From NCBI RefSeq assembly GCF_000316035.1, contig NZ_ANHX01000011.1:310001-374000 (forward strand): a stretch of DNA of 64,000 nt, written 5' to 3'. This DNA comes from Paenibacillus sp. PAMC 26794 (lineage in GTDB: Bacteria; Bacillota; Bacilli; Paenibacillales; Paenibacillaceae). The position numbers and the translations under genes are program-made. Positions 1 through 9,621 of this stretch are shown one piece after another. The notes below the pieces were generated by a model, which saw nothing but the letters and a program-made list of their open reading frames with translations, did no database searches and was not told the origin of the DNA. Position 1 is the first letter of the stretch, and every line of letters starts with the position of its first letter.

Positions 1-149
1 GTATTATTGGACCGAATCTGGGTGGTCAGATGATCAACTGGATTTCACCCGGAAGCATGTTCACCTTGCTCGGAATCCTGTACCTTCTTTTCGGCGTGGC
101 AGGTATATTATTTCGTCGTAAACCTGAGTTCGAATCTGTGTTAAAATAG
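1..149 (+). CDS. MFS-type transporter, C-terminal fragment
   Basis: This is the last 48 codons of a gene that begins before the window; the reading frame starts at base 3 and stops with TAG at 147-149. The visible residues form one hydrophobic helix (FTLLGILYLLFGVAGILF) followed by a short basic tail (RRKPEFESVLK). That is the usual end of a 12-helix major facilitator protein, in which the last helix runs into a short cytoplasmic tail. The substrate cannot be told from the fragment, and another multi-helix membrane protein is possible. Confidence 0.5.
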   Translation, partial: IIGPNLGGQMINWISPGSMFTLLGILYLLFGVAGILFRRKPEFESVLK

Positions 150-232
150 AAGCTGGTGTTCGCATGGAAATTGATGTCCATTTCCGAGTACACTAGTGGT
201 AGGGAAAAACATGGACAAGAGGAGACATCGCG

Positions 233-958
233 ATGATCAGAGTAGAGAACTTGAGTAAATCCGTTGGCGTGGACCGCGTTCCCGTTCTGCGGGATATTCG
301 ATTTGATATGCAACAGGGTGAAATGATAGCTGTAGTTGGCTCAAGCGGTAGTGGGAAAAGCATGTTGCTTAAATGTTTGGCCATGATGGAAAAATGGGAT
401 TCCGGCCGGTTTACGGTGGATGGTGCCGAGATTTTGAAAGAAGGCTGGTCCGGAAAACGGAAAATCAAACGGGAATGGGCATACTTGGAACAGAATCCAG
501 AATTATTTCCTAGACGTACGGCTCTTAAAAATGTATTAATCGGACGATCGGGTCAGACTCCAGTATGGAGAATGGTAACCGGTATGGTGCGTTCCGATGA
601 TTATATGGGTGCGATGGATTATCTCGAAAACTTGGGATTACTCGATAAAGCACATCAAATAGCAGAGAAGCTCAGTGGTGGCGAGAAGCAGCGTGTTGCT
701 ATTGCAAGAGCACTTGCTCATGGTGCCAAAGTCGTTTTGGCCGATGAACCAGTAATTGGTCTTGACCCTCACACAGCAGATTCGGTGCTGGAAACGCTGC
801 GCAAATTATGTGAAGAAGAACGTGCAACAGTCATTGCAGTACTGCCTATTGAGCTTGCTGAGAAACATGCCACACGGATCTGGGGATTGGCAGAAGGCAA
901 GATTGCTTTTGATATTCGTGGACGAAGACTGACACAGCAAGAAAAAAACCAGATTTAA
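233..958 (+). CDS. ABC transporter ATP-binding protein, PhnC-like, no permease nearby
   Basis: A 241-aa ABC ATPase. Visible motifs are Walker A GSSGSGKS (about 36-43), Q-loop Gln at about 87, signature LSGGE (147-151), and Walker B VVLADE (167-172) with the catalytic Glu present. The segment around 110-118 (PVWRMVTGM) resembles the insertion of phosphonate-importer ATPases (PhnC). The H-loop histidine normally found after the last core strand is absent: the stretch reads IAVLPIEL, with Pro at about 205 and one residue fewer than PhnC. ATG start preceded by AGAGGAGA. No permease gene lies beside it; a lipoprotein follows after 4 bp and a two-component system after that. It may energise an unlinked permease or act in sensing; both are inference. 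Confidence 0.85.
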   Translation: MIRVENLSKSVGVDRVPVLRDIRFDMQQGEMIAVVGSSGSGKSMLLKCLAMMEKWDSGRFTVDGAEILKEGWSGKRKIKREWAYLEQNPELFPRRTALKNVLIGRSGQTPVWRMVTGMVRSDDYMGAMDYLENLGLLDKAHQIAEKLSGGEKQRVAIARALAHGAKVVLADEPVIGLDPHTADSVLETLRKLCEEERATVIAVLPIELAEKHATRIWGLAEGKIAFDIRGRRLTQQEKNQI

Positions 959-962
959 ACTA

Positions 963-2300
963 TTGAAAAGAGTGATGAGATTGTTTAATTCACGGTGGGG
1001 ACGCTTTGTAGCAGCAGGAACTATGGCGATTATGCTTGGTTCTGTTCTAAGCGGATGCACAGTCATAAGTGACCCCAAGGGTTTGATGAGAAAACCAATG
1101 ATGTCCACCGATAAGGAGAAACTGTACAATGTGGTTCAGGTTAAACTGCCACCAGAGAGCACGTTGATCCGTCCCAAGGATATGAATAATACCAGTATGA
1201 TTCGGGTGGAAGACCTGAACGGGGATGGAACTCGGGAAGCGATTGTTTTTTATGAGACACCAAATGAGAATGTACGAATCCATGGCATGATTTTGGAAGA
1301 GCAGGGAGGCACATGGGTTAAAAAACTTACATTTGATGTGCCGGGAAATGAGCTGCAATCCTTTAAAGTATTGGATATTACGAATGACGGAAATCCGGAT
1401 ATTATTCTTGGTGTAAGTTTGCAGGAGCAGAAGGCCCTGACTGCATATTCCTACAAGGGTGGGGCACTGGAGCAGGTCTTGGGTGGAGTGCCGTATAATC
1501 AATATATCATTGATGATGCGCAGGGGAACACGCTGGATTTGAGCGGAGATGGTAAAAGTGATTTTGTTATCATTTCGCTGAACAATAGCGGCTTTGCAAC
1601 CATTGCGTTATACCAGTACGAAGATGGCAGCTTCAAGGAAGTTGATCGGGTGCAGACCGATTATACGGTTAAAGAAGTTTATAATGCTCTGGGCGGAGAG
1701 ATCGCCGAAGGACAGATGGGCATTGTACTGGATGCTGAGCTGGATGATCGGAGTTCCTTCTCGCAAATTATGTATGTTAAGGATAACAAGTTAGTCAATG
1801 CTTTCAAATCACCGGATCAAACGTATAGAGATGACAAAATTTTAAGCGGTGATGTTGATAATGATGGTATTATTGAGTTTGGACTTAAAGAGACTCCAAA
1901 AGGCTGGGAGCATTACGTATTTGACTCTCGGTTGTGGTTTTACACCTATTATCAGTGGGATGGCAAAGACAGCAAGAAATTTGTCTCGTTCCAATTCCGG
2001 GATGATGCTGATTTATTTCATCTAAACCTCAAGCCAGAGTGGTACGGTAAGATCACTATTGACACCAAATCGGAAAAGGACAAATATATTCGATTTAAAA
2101 TGATTGATACGGACGAAACCGTAGCAGAGATCAAATATTTCACCCTTTCCAAGTGGGAACAGGAGAAGGGTAAAAGCTGGAAGGAAATTACGCGTACCAA
2201 AGATCGGGTTATTGCTTCACGGGTAGCACAATCAGAGGCGGGTAAAGATGCACTGAGCAATACTTCTCAGCTGAATAGAAAGGGAGAACTTAATGAGTAA
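963..2300 (+). CDS. Lipoprotein with FG-GAP/VCBS-like calcium-loop repeats
   Basis: A 445-aa lipoprotein. The TTG start at 963 gives a basic N-terminus, a hydrophobic helix and a lipobox LSGC with Cys at about residue 32, so the mature protein should be lipid-anchored outside the membrane. Four Dx(N/G)xDG loops (DLNGDGT, DITNDGN, DLSGDGK, DVDNDGI) are spaced 50-100 residues apart, as in FG-GAP/VCBS-type beta-propellers that bind calcium. It lies 4 bp after the ABC ATPase gene and overlaps the response regulator gene by 8 bp, so the four genes almost certainly form one operon. A role as extracellular sensor for the kinase, or as partner of the ATPase, is inference. The ribosome binding site is weak, which fits translational coupling. 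Confidence 0.75.
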   Translation: MKRVMRLFNSRWGRFVAAGTMAIMLGSVLSGCTVISDPKGLMRKPMMSTDKEKLYNVVQVKLPPESTLIRPKDMNNTSMIRVEDLNGDGTREAIVFYETPNENVRIHGMILEEQGGTWVKKLTFDVPGNELQSFKVLDITNDGNPDIILGVSLQEQKALTAYSYKGGALEQVLGGVPYNQYIIDDAQGNTLDLSGDGKSDFVIISLNNSGFATIALYQYEDGSFKEVDRVQTDYTVKEVYNALGGEIAEGQMGIVLDAELDDRSSFSQIMYVKDNKLVNAFKSPDQTYRDDKILSGDVDNDGIIEFGLKETPKGWEHYVFDSRLWFYTYYQWDGKDSKKFVSFQFRDDADLFHLNLKPEWYGKITIDTKSEKDKYIRFKMIDTDETVAEIKYFTLSKWEQEKGKSWKEITRTKDRVIASRVAQSEAGKDALSNTSQLNRKGELNE

Positions 2301-2991
2301 AGTACTTATTCTTGAGGATGAAGAATCCATCCGCAGTTTTATAGTGATTAATTTAAAAAGAAACGGATTCGAAGTGCTTGAAGCGGGTGACGGTCATGAA
2401 GCGCTTCGCATACTGCAGACGGTACCGGATATTGATCTGGCTCTGCTGGATGTCATGGTACCAGGTATTGATGGATTCGAGGTGTGTCGACGGATCCGTG
2501 AAACCAATGAACGTCTGGGCATCATTTTCTTAACCGCGAAAGTTCAGGAACAGGATAAAGTGTACGCACTCTCCGTTGGTGCAGATGATCACGTCAGCAA
2601 GCCTTTCAGCCCAACAGAGTTGATTGCACGTATTCAATCATTGTTACGCCGCGTGAACGTGCATCGGGAAACTGCGGCAAAGGTTACGTTCCAGTCTGGG
2701 CCATTCTCACTGGACCTGATCTCGAAGCAATTCAAAAAACAGAATGAAGCGATTGAATTAACTCCAACGGAATTTTCCCTGATTCAGTTTTTCCTGGAAA
2801 AAGAAAATACACCGCTCAGTCGCGATGTGTTGTTAGATCACGTATGGGGAAAAGAGTACATGGGTGATCCAAAAATTGTGGATGTAAACATTCGTCGTCT
2901 GCGTCAAAAAATTGAGAACAATCCTTCCGAGCCCGAATACCTGCAGACAGTATGGGGTCACGGGTACAAATGGAAGGGCCGGGAACAATGA
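2293..2991 (+). CDS. OmpR-family response regulator
   Basis: A 232-aa DNA-binding response regulator. The receiver domain (about 1-120) has an acidic pair EDE near residue 8-10, the phospho-acceptor Asp in LALLDVM (about 53), Thr in FLTAK and the conserved Lys in VSKPFSP. The C-terminal winged helix of the OmpR/PhoB type (about 130-230) ends in TVWGHGYKW, typical of the family. ATG start with an AAGGGAG site inside the end of the lipoprotein gene (8-bp overlap). The kinase gene follows with an ATGA overlap, so the pair is translationally coupled. The closest well-known relatives by general pattern are ResD/PhoP-type regulators; the regulon is unknown. Confidence 0.93.
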   Translation: MSKVLILEDEESIRSFIVINLKRNGFEVLEAGDGHEALRILQTVPDIDLALLDVMVPGIDGFEVCRRIRETNERLGIIFLTAKVQEQDKVYALSVGADDHVSKPFSPTELIARIQSLLRRVNVHRETAAKVTFQSGPFSLDLISKQFKKQNEAIELTPTEFSLIQFFLEKENTPLSRDVLLDHVWGKEYMGDPKIVDVNIRRLRQKIENNPSEPEYLQTVWGHGYKWKGREQ

Positions 2992-4487
2992 TTAAAAAAG
3001 GCATTACACGGCAGATCGTACTACATTATTTCTTTGTAGTTTTTCTCGCTCTGCTGTTGGTCGAATTCGTATTTATGTTGGCAGTTCAAAGGTATTATTA
3101 TGAGAGTATCTACAATACGATTAGTACCCACATTTCTAATTCAAAGGACTTTTTCGAGCCAATCGCTCGTGAGAATACTACGGAGGATGGCAATAATCTG
3201 TCTAGACTCCTTGTGAACTTGGCATTGTCCAATACTGAATTGGAAATTTTGGATCTGAACGGGCGCGTATTGGCGAGTTCGACTGCTTTTGAATCTGACC
3301 GTGCTGTGCTGCAAACCAGTGATATTATGCAGGCTCTGAATGGGGATATGGGACGTTGGATTGGAAGACAACCAGGTACTGGAGAATCCGTCATGGCCGT
3401 TTCACACAAGTTTGATCTGGGCGGCGAAAATACTTATGTTATTCGATATCTGACATCACTTGAAGATGTGAATTCAAAGCTGTTGAATATGGGACTACTC
3501 GCCGCTGCCGTCGGTGTTGGAGTGCTTGCTATAGTGTTGATCATCAGTATTGGTATGGCAAATTCCATTGTACGTCCAATCAATAACATCACTGCAGTAT
3601 CTGCCCAAATGGCCAGAGGGCGGCTGGATGTCAGGGTTAAGGGGAATTATAAGCACGAACTGGGCGAATTGGCATCAACACTTAACTTCATGGCACATGA
3701 AATCGTGCGCAGTAATCAGATCAAGGATGATTTTATCTCTTCGATTTCACATGAATTAAGAACACCTTTGACCAGCATTAAAGGCTGGAGCGAGACACTG
3801 GATTCAGGCGGTTATGATCCGGAAGAAACCCGTATCGGTATGGGTATTATCTCCAAGGAAACCGAACGACTGATTGGACTTGTTGAAGAGATGCTGGATT
3901 TCTCCAAATTGCAGCAGAATCAGATGAAGCTGGTCAAAGGAACGGTCAACATTCGTGAAATTGTACAGGAAACGATGTTGAATGTCTGGGCCAAAGCGGA
4001 ACAAAAACAGGTCCATCTCAAGTTGGAAACGGACGAGACTCGTGCTTATAATGTCCATGGAGACGGCAACAGACTGAAACAAGTCTTCCTGAACGTTGTG
4101 GATAATGCGATCAAATTTTCACATGAGAATTCCTGGATCTTCTTGTCCGTCAAAGAGGAGAATGGTCAGATCATTGCAGCTGTTCAGGACACGGGTATCG
4201 GCATCAGTGAGGAACACCTAATTAAAGTGCGGGACCGCTTCTTCCAGGTGAATCATCAAAATGGGGGAACGGGACTGGGTCTTGCGATTACGCAGGAACT
4301 GGTAGAACTGCATGAGGGAACCATCTCGATGCAAAGTGAACTCGGATCGGGGACAACCGTTACGGTTACGTTACCGGCTGTGGCTGAGGAGATGGGTCCA
4401 GAAGAATCTGTAACCGCGTCTGGTGATGCTGAAGTCACAGATGAGCGGACAGCAAGTGATACAAAATCAGATCTAGAAAAGTCTTAA
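2988..4487 (+). CDS. Sensor histidine kinase with HAMP domain
   Basis: A 499-aa membrane sensor kinase. TM1 is at about 12-32, an extracytoplasmic sensing region of about 135 residues follows, TM2 is at about 168-190, then HAMP, then HisKA with the phosphorylated His in SSISHELRTPLTS (about 254), then HATPase_c with the N box (NVVDNAIKFS) and G boxes (DTGIGI, GTGLGLAI). I chose ATG 2988, which overlaps the regulator stop as ATGA; an ATG 36 bp upstream would put the start deep inside the regulator gene. The tail after residue 460 is acidic and low in complexity. Together with the upstream lipoprotein it could sense an envelope signal. Confidence 0.93.
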   Translation: MIKKGITRQIVLHYFFVVFLALLLVEFVFMLAVQRYYYESIYNTISTHISNSKDFFEPIARENTTEDGNNLSRLLVNLALSNTELEILDLNGRVLASSTAFESDRAVLQTSDIMQALNGDMGRWIGRQPGTGESVMAVSHKFDLGGENTYVIRYLTSLEDVNSKLLNMGLLAAAVGVGVLAIVLIISIGMANSIVRPINNITAVSAQMARGRLDVRVKGNYKHELGELASTLNFMAHEIVRSNQIKDDFISSISHELRTPLTSIKGWSETLDSGGYDPEETRIGMGIISKETERLIGLVEEMLDFSKLQQNQMKLVKGTVNIREIVQETMLNVWAKAEQKQVHLKLETDETRAYNVHGDGNRLKQVFLNVVDNAIKFSHENSWIFLSVKEENGQIIAAVQDTGIGISEEHLIKVRDRFFQVNHQNGGTGLGLAITQELVELHEGTISMQSELGSGTTVTVTLPAVAEEMGPEESVTASGDAEVTDERTASDTKSDLEKS

Positions 4488-4565
4488 GGTTTTAAAAGAT
4501 AAGAGAATTTTCTAGCTGATGAGCGAGCATGTACGCTTTATAACATCCATATCAACACCAAAAAA

Positions 4566-4587
4566 GGCGAGCCATCTGAGGCTCGCC
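4566..4587. terminator. Bidirectional rho-independent terminator
   Basis: An 8-bp perfect GC-rich stem (GGCGAGCC / GGCTCGCC) with a 6-nt loop, flanked by A-run on the left and T-run on the right. It lies between the convergent kinase gene and glgC and can serve both. Confidence 0.85.
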
Positions 4588-4610
4588 TTTTTCATATTAT
4601 GTTTACTTCA

Positions 4611-5837
4611 TTATGAAGAGAGTTCACCAGCGCGCAGGCGCCCACTTTTCTCATATACTTCTTTCAACATACGAACAGGTTGCGTACGGACAGCCGGTTT
4701 GGCAGAGATGATCTCGTTAGGTCCAACGACCACAATTTCATCTGCCGTACCTTTAACGATTGCACCGTCCTTGATTATTGCACCTTCACCGATGATGGCG
4801 CGTTCGATGTGAACCCCACGGCCTATGCGTGCGTTAGGCATAACGACACTGTCTTTAACCTCAGAGCCTTTACCCACTTCTACACCGCAGAAGATAACGG
4901 AACGTTCTGAACGACCTTCGATTGCACAAGAGTCGTGAATCATGGAAGTCACATGTTCGATCTTTGTATGTCTTGCTTTGTAAGCACTTGGCTTGGAGCG
5001 CCAGTCGCGAGTATACATCGGCCAGTTTTCTTTTTGCAGACTCCAGTCTTCCTTGTTGTGTAACAGATCCATATGTGCATCCCATAGGCTCTTAACCGTA
5101 CCCACATCTTTCCAATAACCATTAAAGTTATAAACAAAGAGGGGATTATTTTCGTTCAACATTTGAGGAATAACATCTTTACCGAAGTCATGGCTTGATT
5201 CAGGATTAGCGGCATCTTGCAAGAGATGGCGTTTCAGATAATCCCATTTGAACATGTAAATGCCCATTGAAGCCAGATTACTTTTTGGTTCAGCCGGTTT
5301 CTCGGCAAACTCGGTTACACGCAAATCAGCATCGGCAGCCATAATCCCAAAGCGATGTGCTTCATCCCATGGAACTTCCATAACTGAAATCGTTGCTGCG
5401 GCATTATTGGCTTGATGCGCCTCCAACATATCGCGATAATTCATATGATAAATGTGGTCACCCGACAAAATTAGAACATTTTCGGGGTTTTGTTGATCAA
5501 TATAGTCGATATTTTTATAAATAGCATCCGCCGTTCCCAAGTATTCGTCATTTCCTGTATGATAAGATGGAAGCAAGGAGATTCCTGCCTCACTTGAGTT
5601 GCCATGTCCCCATGGTTCTCCTCCACCGATGTGATCGTGTAAAGATTCCGCTTGGTACTGCGTCAATACTCCTACAGTATCGATCCCTGAGTTTACGCAG
5701 TTACTGAGAGGAAAATCGATGATCCGGTAGTGCCCGCCAAACGGTACAGCGGGTTTTGCGATACTCGAGGTTAAAGGGGCTAATCGCTTCCCTTCTCCTC
5801 CCGCCAACAGCATAGCGATGCATTCTTTATTAAACAT
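4611..5837 (-). CDS. glgC: Glucose-1-phosphate adenylyltransferase
   Basis: A 408-aa ADP-glucose pyrophosphorylase, making ADP-glucose from ATP and glucose-1-phosphate, the first committed step of bacterial glycogen synthesis. The N-terminal nucleotidyltransferase fold shows [14 protein letters not shown], followed by the phosphosugar-site region ([15 protein letters not shown]). The C-terminal third has left-handed beta-helix hexapeptide repeats ([21 protein letters not shown]). I chose ATG 5837 because a GGGAGGGAAA site precedes it; an in-frame start 60 bp further out has no such site and adds a sequence unlike the family. It is transcribed divergently from glgB-glgA. No glgD paralogue is in the window, so this may be a homotetrameric enzyme. 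Confidence 0.95.
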   Translation of the reverse strand: MFNKECIAMLLAGGEGKRLAPLTSSIAKPAVPFGGHYRIIDFPLSNCVNSGIDTVGVLTQYQAESLHDHIGGGEPWGHGNSSEAGISLLPSYHTGNDEYLGTADAIYKNIDYIDQQNPENVLILSGDHIYHMNYRDMLEAHQANNAAATISVMEVPWDEAHRFGIMAADADLRVTEFAEKPAEPKSNLASMGIYMFKWDYLKRHLLQDAANPESSHDFGKDVIPQMLNENNPLFVYNFNGYWKDVGTVKSLWDAHMDLLHNKEDWSLQKENWPMYTRDWRSKPSAYKARHTKIEHVTSMIHDSCAIEGRSERSVIFCGVEVGKGSEVKDSVVMPNARIGRGVHIERAIIGEGAIIKDGAIVKGTADEIVVVGPNEIISAKPAVRTQPVRMLKEVYEKSGRLRAGELSS

Positions 5838-6030
5838 AATCGTTTCCCTCCCAAAATATTGTGCATTGTAGTACATCATTAACGCAAAGTAGAGCAAATG
5901 AAACGAAGCTTACTGTAAAAATTCTGAAAAAATACAACTTTTTCTAAAGCACCGCATTTTTCTTTTCAACTTGGCTAGAATGGGGTAATGGTAACTGTTA
6001 TATCTATTTTCTGGAGAAGAAGGTGATCTC

Positions 6031-7998
6031 TTGGCCATTCAACCGTTAGCACACCCGGACATATTGCCGGAGCATATTTATTTATTTCATGAAGGTAACC
6101 TTCATCACAGTTATCGAATGTTGGGCGCGCAGCCTGAGACTTGCGATGGCCTTCGGGGGTATCGCTTTACCGTGTGGGCACCAAATGCCGTAGAAGTAGG
6201 ACTGGCTCTGGACCGCAATGAATGGAAAGGCGAAAAGGAACCTTTATATAAGATACCCGAATCAGGATTTTGGAGTCGTTTTTTTCCGGAAATCAGCGAA
6301 GGAACTTTATACAAGTTCCGTATATTAACGGAAGATGGGACAGAATTGCTCAAAGCGGACCCATATGCCTTTCAAGCAGAGGTTCGACCTCAGACAGCCT
6401 CTGTCACCAGTTCAATCGAAGGGTACAAATGGAATGATGGAGCCTGGAGACGCAAACAACGTGCCATGTATAACAAACCTCTACATATTTACGAAATGCA
6501 CATGGGAACCTGGAAGCGCAAAGAAGACGGAAGCCTCTATAGTTATCGCGAGATGGCTGATTTGCTTGTTCCTTACTTATTAGAAATGAAATATACACAT
6601 GTTGAAATGATGCCCCTCAGTGAGCATCCGTATGACCTTTCGTGGGGCTACCAAAACACAGGGTTTTATGCGCCAACCAGTCGTTATGGGCATCCAAAAG
6701 ATCTGATGTATCTAGTGGATACACTACATCAGGCTGGGATTGGCGTATTGCTGGATTGGGTACCTGCACATTTTGCCAAAGACGCTCATGGGTTGCGTAT
6801 GTTCGATGGAACGCCTTTGTATGAGTATGCAGATCCGATGTTAGCAGAGAAGCCAGGCTGGGGTACACTTAGCTTTGACTACTCGAAACCTGAGATTCGT
6901 TCATTTCTGATCTCCAATGCATTATATTGGATGGAGATGTATCATTTTGACGGACTCCGTGTTGATGCGGTTACGAGTATGCTTCGGCTTGATTTTGAGA
7001 AGCAGCCAGGACAATATCGTACTAATGATGAGGGTGGTCTTGAGAACAAGGAAGCTGTAGCCTTTTTGCAGCAACTGAATGAGACGGTGTTCAAGTATTT
7101 CCCTTATGCATTGATGATGGCTGAAGAATCCAGTGCATGGCCAATGGTGACTTTACCTGTAGATGAAGGCGGTCTGGGTTTTAACTACAAATGGAACATG
7201 GGCTGGATGAACGATACGCTTGATTACATGGAATCTGATTTTCATGAGCGTCCTTCCAAACATCATTTGCTGACTTTCCCGGTCGTATACTCCTTTGCTG
7301 AAAATTATGTGCTACCTCTGTCACATGACGAGGTGGTTCATGGCAAAAAGTCGCTCCTCGACAAGATGCCAGGAACCTATGAGCAGAAATTTGCCGGCAT
7401 GCGTGCTTTTCTGGGCTATTTTATGACTTTCCCAGGGAAAAAGCTGCTGTTTATGGGTGGAGACTTTGGCCAGTTCATCGAATGGAAAGATGAGGATCAA
7501 CTGGATTGGTTCTTGCTGGATTATGACAGTCACCGCAATTTGCATAAGTTTGAGCGTGAGCTGTCTAACCTGTACTTGAGTGAAAAAGCTTTGTGGGAGC
7601 TTGATCATTCCTTGGACGGTTATGAATGGATCACTCCGGATGATCAGGACCAGAGTGTCATTTCATACGTACGCAAAGGAAAAAAACCTGCGGATACACT
7701 CCTTGTGCTCATTAACTTTCAGCCGGTCAAGCGGGAGCGTTACCGGATTGGTGTCATGCGTCCCGGTATGTATACCGAAGTACTGAACAGTGACCATTCC
7801 GTTTACGGCGGTTCAGGCATTACTAATGATATGCAACTGCCTACCGAAAAGATTCCTTTTCATGGGCATCCGCATAGTCTCGAATTGGTATTGCCTCCGC
7901 TTAGCATCGTGATTCTAAAAAAGAACACACGTCGGAAAACGGATGAATCACCTGTGAGTGTCACTTCCGTCAGTTCAAAAACGAAGAATAAAAAATGA
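6031..7998 (+). CDS. glgB: 1,4-alpha-glucan branching enzyme
   Basis: A 655-aa GH13 branching enzyme that introduces alpha-1,6 branches into glycogen. It has the N-terminal CBM48-like module (about 25-120), then the barrel with DGLRVDAV carrying the nucleophile Asp, MAEESSAWP carrying the acid/base Glu, and LSHDEVVHGK carrying the transition-state Asp. The C-terminal all-beta domain follows. TTG start with a GAAGGTGAT ribosome binding site. A gap of only 36 bp leads to glgA, so the two are one transcription unit divergent from glgC. The basic Thr/Ser-rich tail (about 635-655) looks like a non-conserved extension. Confidence 0.95.
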   Translation: MAIQPLAHPDILPEHIYLFHEGNLHHSYRMLGAQPETCDGLRGYRFTVWAPNAVEVGLALDRNEWKGEKEPLYKIPESGFWSRFFPEISEGTLYKFRILTEDGTELLKADPYAFQAEVRPQTASVTSSIEGYKWNDGAWRRKQRAMYNKPLHIYEMHMGTWKRKEDGSLYSYREMADLLVPYLLEMKYTHVEMMPLSEHPYDLSWGYQNTGFYAPTSRYGHPKDLMYLVDTLHQAGIGVLLDWVPAHFAKDAHGLRMFDGTPLYEYADPMLAEKPGWGTLSFDYSKPEIRSFLISNALYWMEMYHFDGLRVDAVTSMLRLDFEKQPGQYRTNDEGGLENKEAVAFLQQLNETVFKYFPYALMMAEESSAWPMVTLPVDEGGLGFNYKWNMGWMNDTLDYMESDFHERPSKHHLLTFPVVYSFAENYVLPLSHDEVVHGKKSLLDKMPGTYEQKFAGMRAFLGYFMTFPGKKLLFMGGDFGQFIEWKDEDQLDWFLLDYDSHRNLHKFERELSNLYLSEKALWELDHSLDGYEWITPDDQDQSVISYVRKGKKPADTLLVLINFQPVKRERYRIGVMRPGMYTEVLNSDHSVYGGSGITNDMQLPTEKIPFHGHPHSLELVLPPLSIVILKKNTRRKTDESPVSVTSVSSKTKNKK

Positions 7999-8034
7999 AA
8001 GCAACACGCTCAAACCGAAGAGGAGGACAAAGGC

Positions 8035-9477
8035 ATGAATATTCTATTTGCTGCTGCTGAAGTACATCCATTTATCAAAACAGGAGGCCTTGCTGACGTA
8101 ATCGGTGCTCTCCCGTTTGCATTGAAGAAGAGCGGTGCAGATGTGCGGGTGATTATGCCTAAGTACAAAGGGATTCCCGATGAGTATAAAGACGCGTTAC
8201 AGCCCGTAATTACAACAGATGTGCCTCTTGGCTGGCGGAGACCTTATTGTGGAATAGAAATGCTGGTTCATGATGGGATTCCAGTATATTTTGTGGATAA
8301 TGAGTATTATTTTGGACGTGACGGAGTGTACGGGTATATGGATGATGGCGAGCGCTTCGCCTTCTTCAACCGTGCAGTGCTCGAAGTGTTGCCACAGATT
8401 GAGTTCAAGCCTGACGTGCTGCACAGTCATGACTGGCATGCAGGAATGATTCCTTTGGTGCTTGAAGCCCATTACAGACATGATTCATTCTACAGTGATA
8501 TTCGTACGGTATTCACCATACATAACTTGTTGTACCAAGGGGTATTCCCGCATGAGTTATTCAGTGAAATCCTTGAGCTGGACGATCGATATTTCACCGT
8601 GGATGGAGCCGAATATTACGGTAACGTCAATTTTTTGAAAGCAGGAATTGTGTATGCTGACCATGTGACAACCGTAAGCCCAACATACGCACAGGAAGTG
8701 CAAACGTCTTATTATGGATACGGCCTGGACGGACTGCTCAGTTCACTTGGAGATCGTTTCAGCGGGATTGTGAACGGGATTGATACCAAGAGTTACAACC
8801 CGGCAACGGACACCAAAATTCCAGTGAAATACAGAACAAGTCTGTCCAAAAAAACGGAGAACAAAATCGAGCTGCAAAAGGAACTTGGACTTCCTGTTCG
8901 TCCTGATGTACCACTCATGGTGATGGTGACAAGGCTCGTGGATTCTAAAGGACTTGATCTGGTCTGCCGCATCTTGGATGAATTGTTGTACTATGATGAC
9001 ATTCAATTTGCGGTACTGGGGACAGGGGAGCAGGCGTATGAACACTGGTTCCGTGAAGCCGCGAATCGTTATCCACTCAAAATGTCTGCCCAGATCACGT
9101 TTAACGATGGATTATCCCGCCGTTTCTATGCAGGCAGTGATATATTCCTGATGCCGTCCAGATTCGAACCGTGTGGTATTAGTCAGTTACTGGCTCTGCG
9201 GTACGGTAGTGTGCCTCTCGTAAGGGAAACAGGCGGTCTGAACGATACTGTGCAGGCATATAACGAGTTTACTGGAGAAGGTAATGGTTTCTCATTCACA
9301 AGCTTTAACGCTCATGACATGATGAGTACCATTCGGCGTGCTGAGGAGATCTACAAACAGCCAGAACACTGGAAGAAAATTGTGAAAAATGCAATGGGCG
9401 GAGAATACAGCTGGAACGTCTCAGCTGAAGAATATATGGACATTTATCGTCGGATCACACTTGACCCTGTAAACTGA
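8035..9477 (+). CDS. glgA: Glycogen synthase (ADP-glucose)
   Basis: A 480-aa GT5 glycogen synthase that extends alpha-1,4-glucan from ADP-glucose. The N-terminus carries the glucan/ADP-glucose-binding KTGGLADV motif (residues 15-22). Other family signatures are HSHDWHAGMIPL, VFTIHNLLYQG, GIVNGIDTKSYNP and the C-terminal MPSRFEPCGISQL. ATG start with AGAGGAGGACAAAGGC in front. It completes the glgC / glgB-glgA set, all needed for glycogen storage in the cytoplasm. No glycogen phosphorylase (glgP) is in the window. Confidence 0.96.
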   Translation: MNILFAAAEVHPFIKTGGLADVIGALPFALKKSGADVRVIMPKYKGIPDEYKDALQPVITTDVPLGWRRPYCGIEMLVHDGIPVYFVDNEYYFGRDGVYGYMDDGERFAFFNRAVLEVLPQIEFKPDVLHSHDWHAGMIPLVLEAHYRHDSFYSDIRTVFTIHNLLYQGVFPHELFSEILELDDRYFTVDGAEYYGNVNFLKAGIVYADHVTTVSPTYAQEVQTSYYGYGLDGLLSSLGDRFSGIVNGIDTKSYNPATDTKIPVKYRTSLSKKTENKIELQKELGLPVRPDVPLMVMVTRLVDSKGLDLVCRILDELLYYDDIQFAVLGTGEQAYEHWFREAANRYPLKMSAQITFNDGLSRRFYAGSDIFLMPSRFEPCGISQLLALRYGSVPLVRETGGLNDTVQAYNEFTGEGNGFSFTSFNAHDMMSTIRRAEEIYKQPEHWKKIVKNAMGGEYSWNVSAEEYMDIYRRITLDPVN

Positions 9478-9491
9478 TGCAATCCTGAATA

Positions 9492-9522
9492 AGTCACAGC
9501 ATATCATGCTGTGGCTTTTTTT
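9492..9522 (+). terminator. Terminator after glgA
   Basis: An 11-bp stem (AGTCACAGCAT / ATGCTGTGGCT, with one G-U pair) and a 3-nt loop, followed by seven T, 15 bp past the glgA stop. Confidence 0.85.
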
Positions 9523-9533
9523 AATTAAATAAA

Positions 9534-9594
9534 GAAAAACACTTCCAAAAGTTCAGAATGAAAGTCATCATCTGAGACGGTGGAAGTGTTTTTC
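9534..9594 (-). terminator. Terminator of the convergent glycosidase gene
   Basis: Long inverted repeat: GAAAAACACTTCCA at 9534-9547 pairs with TGGAAGTGTTTTTC at 9581-9594, giving a 14-bp stem that ends in a U-run on the minus strand. It lies 28 bp past the stop of the minus-strand glycosidase gene. Confidence 0.7.
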
Positions 9595-9621
9595 TTTTAT
9601 ATGACTGTCTGAATTTAAACC

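Noticed and set aside
4595..4612. TTATGTTTACT near the glgC stop, similar to a Xer arm
   Set aside because: No partner arm at the 6-bp distance; it is the tail of the terminator and the glgC stop region.
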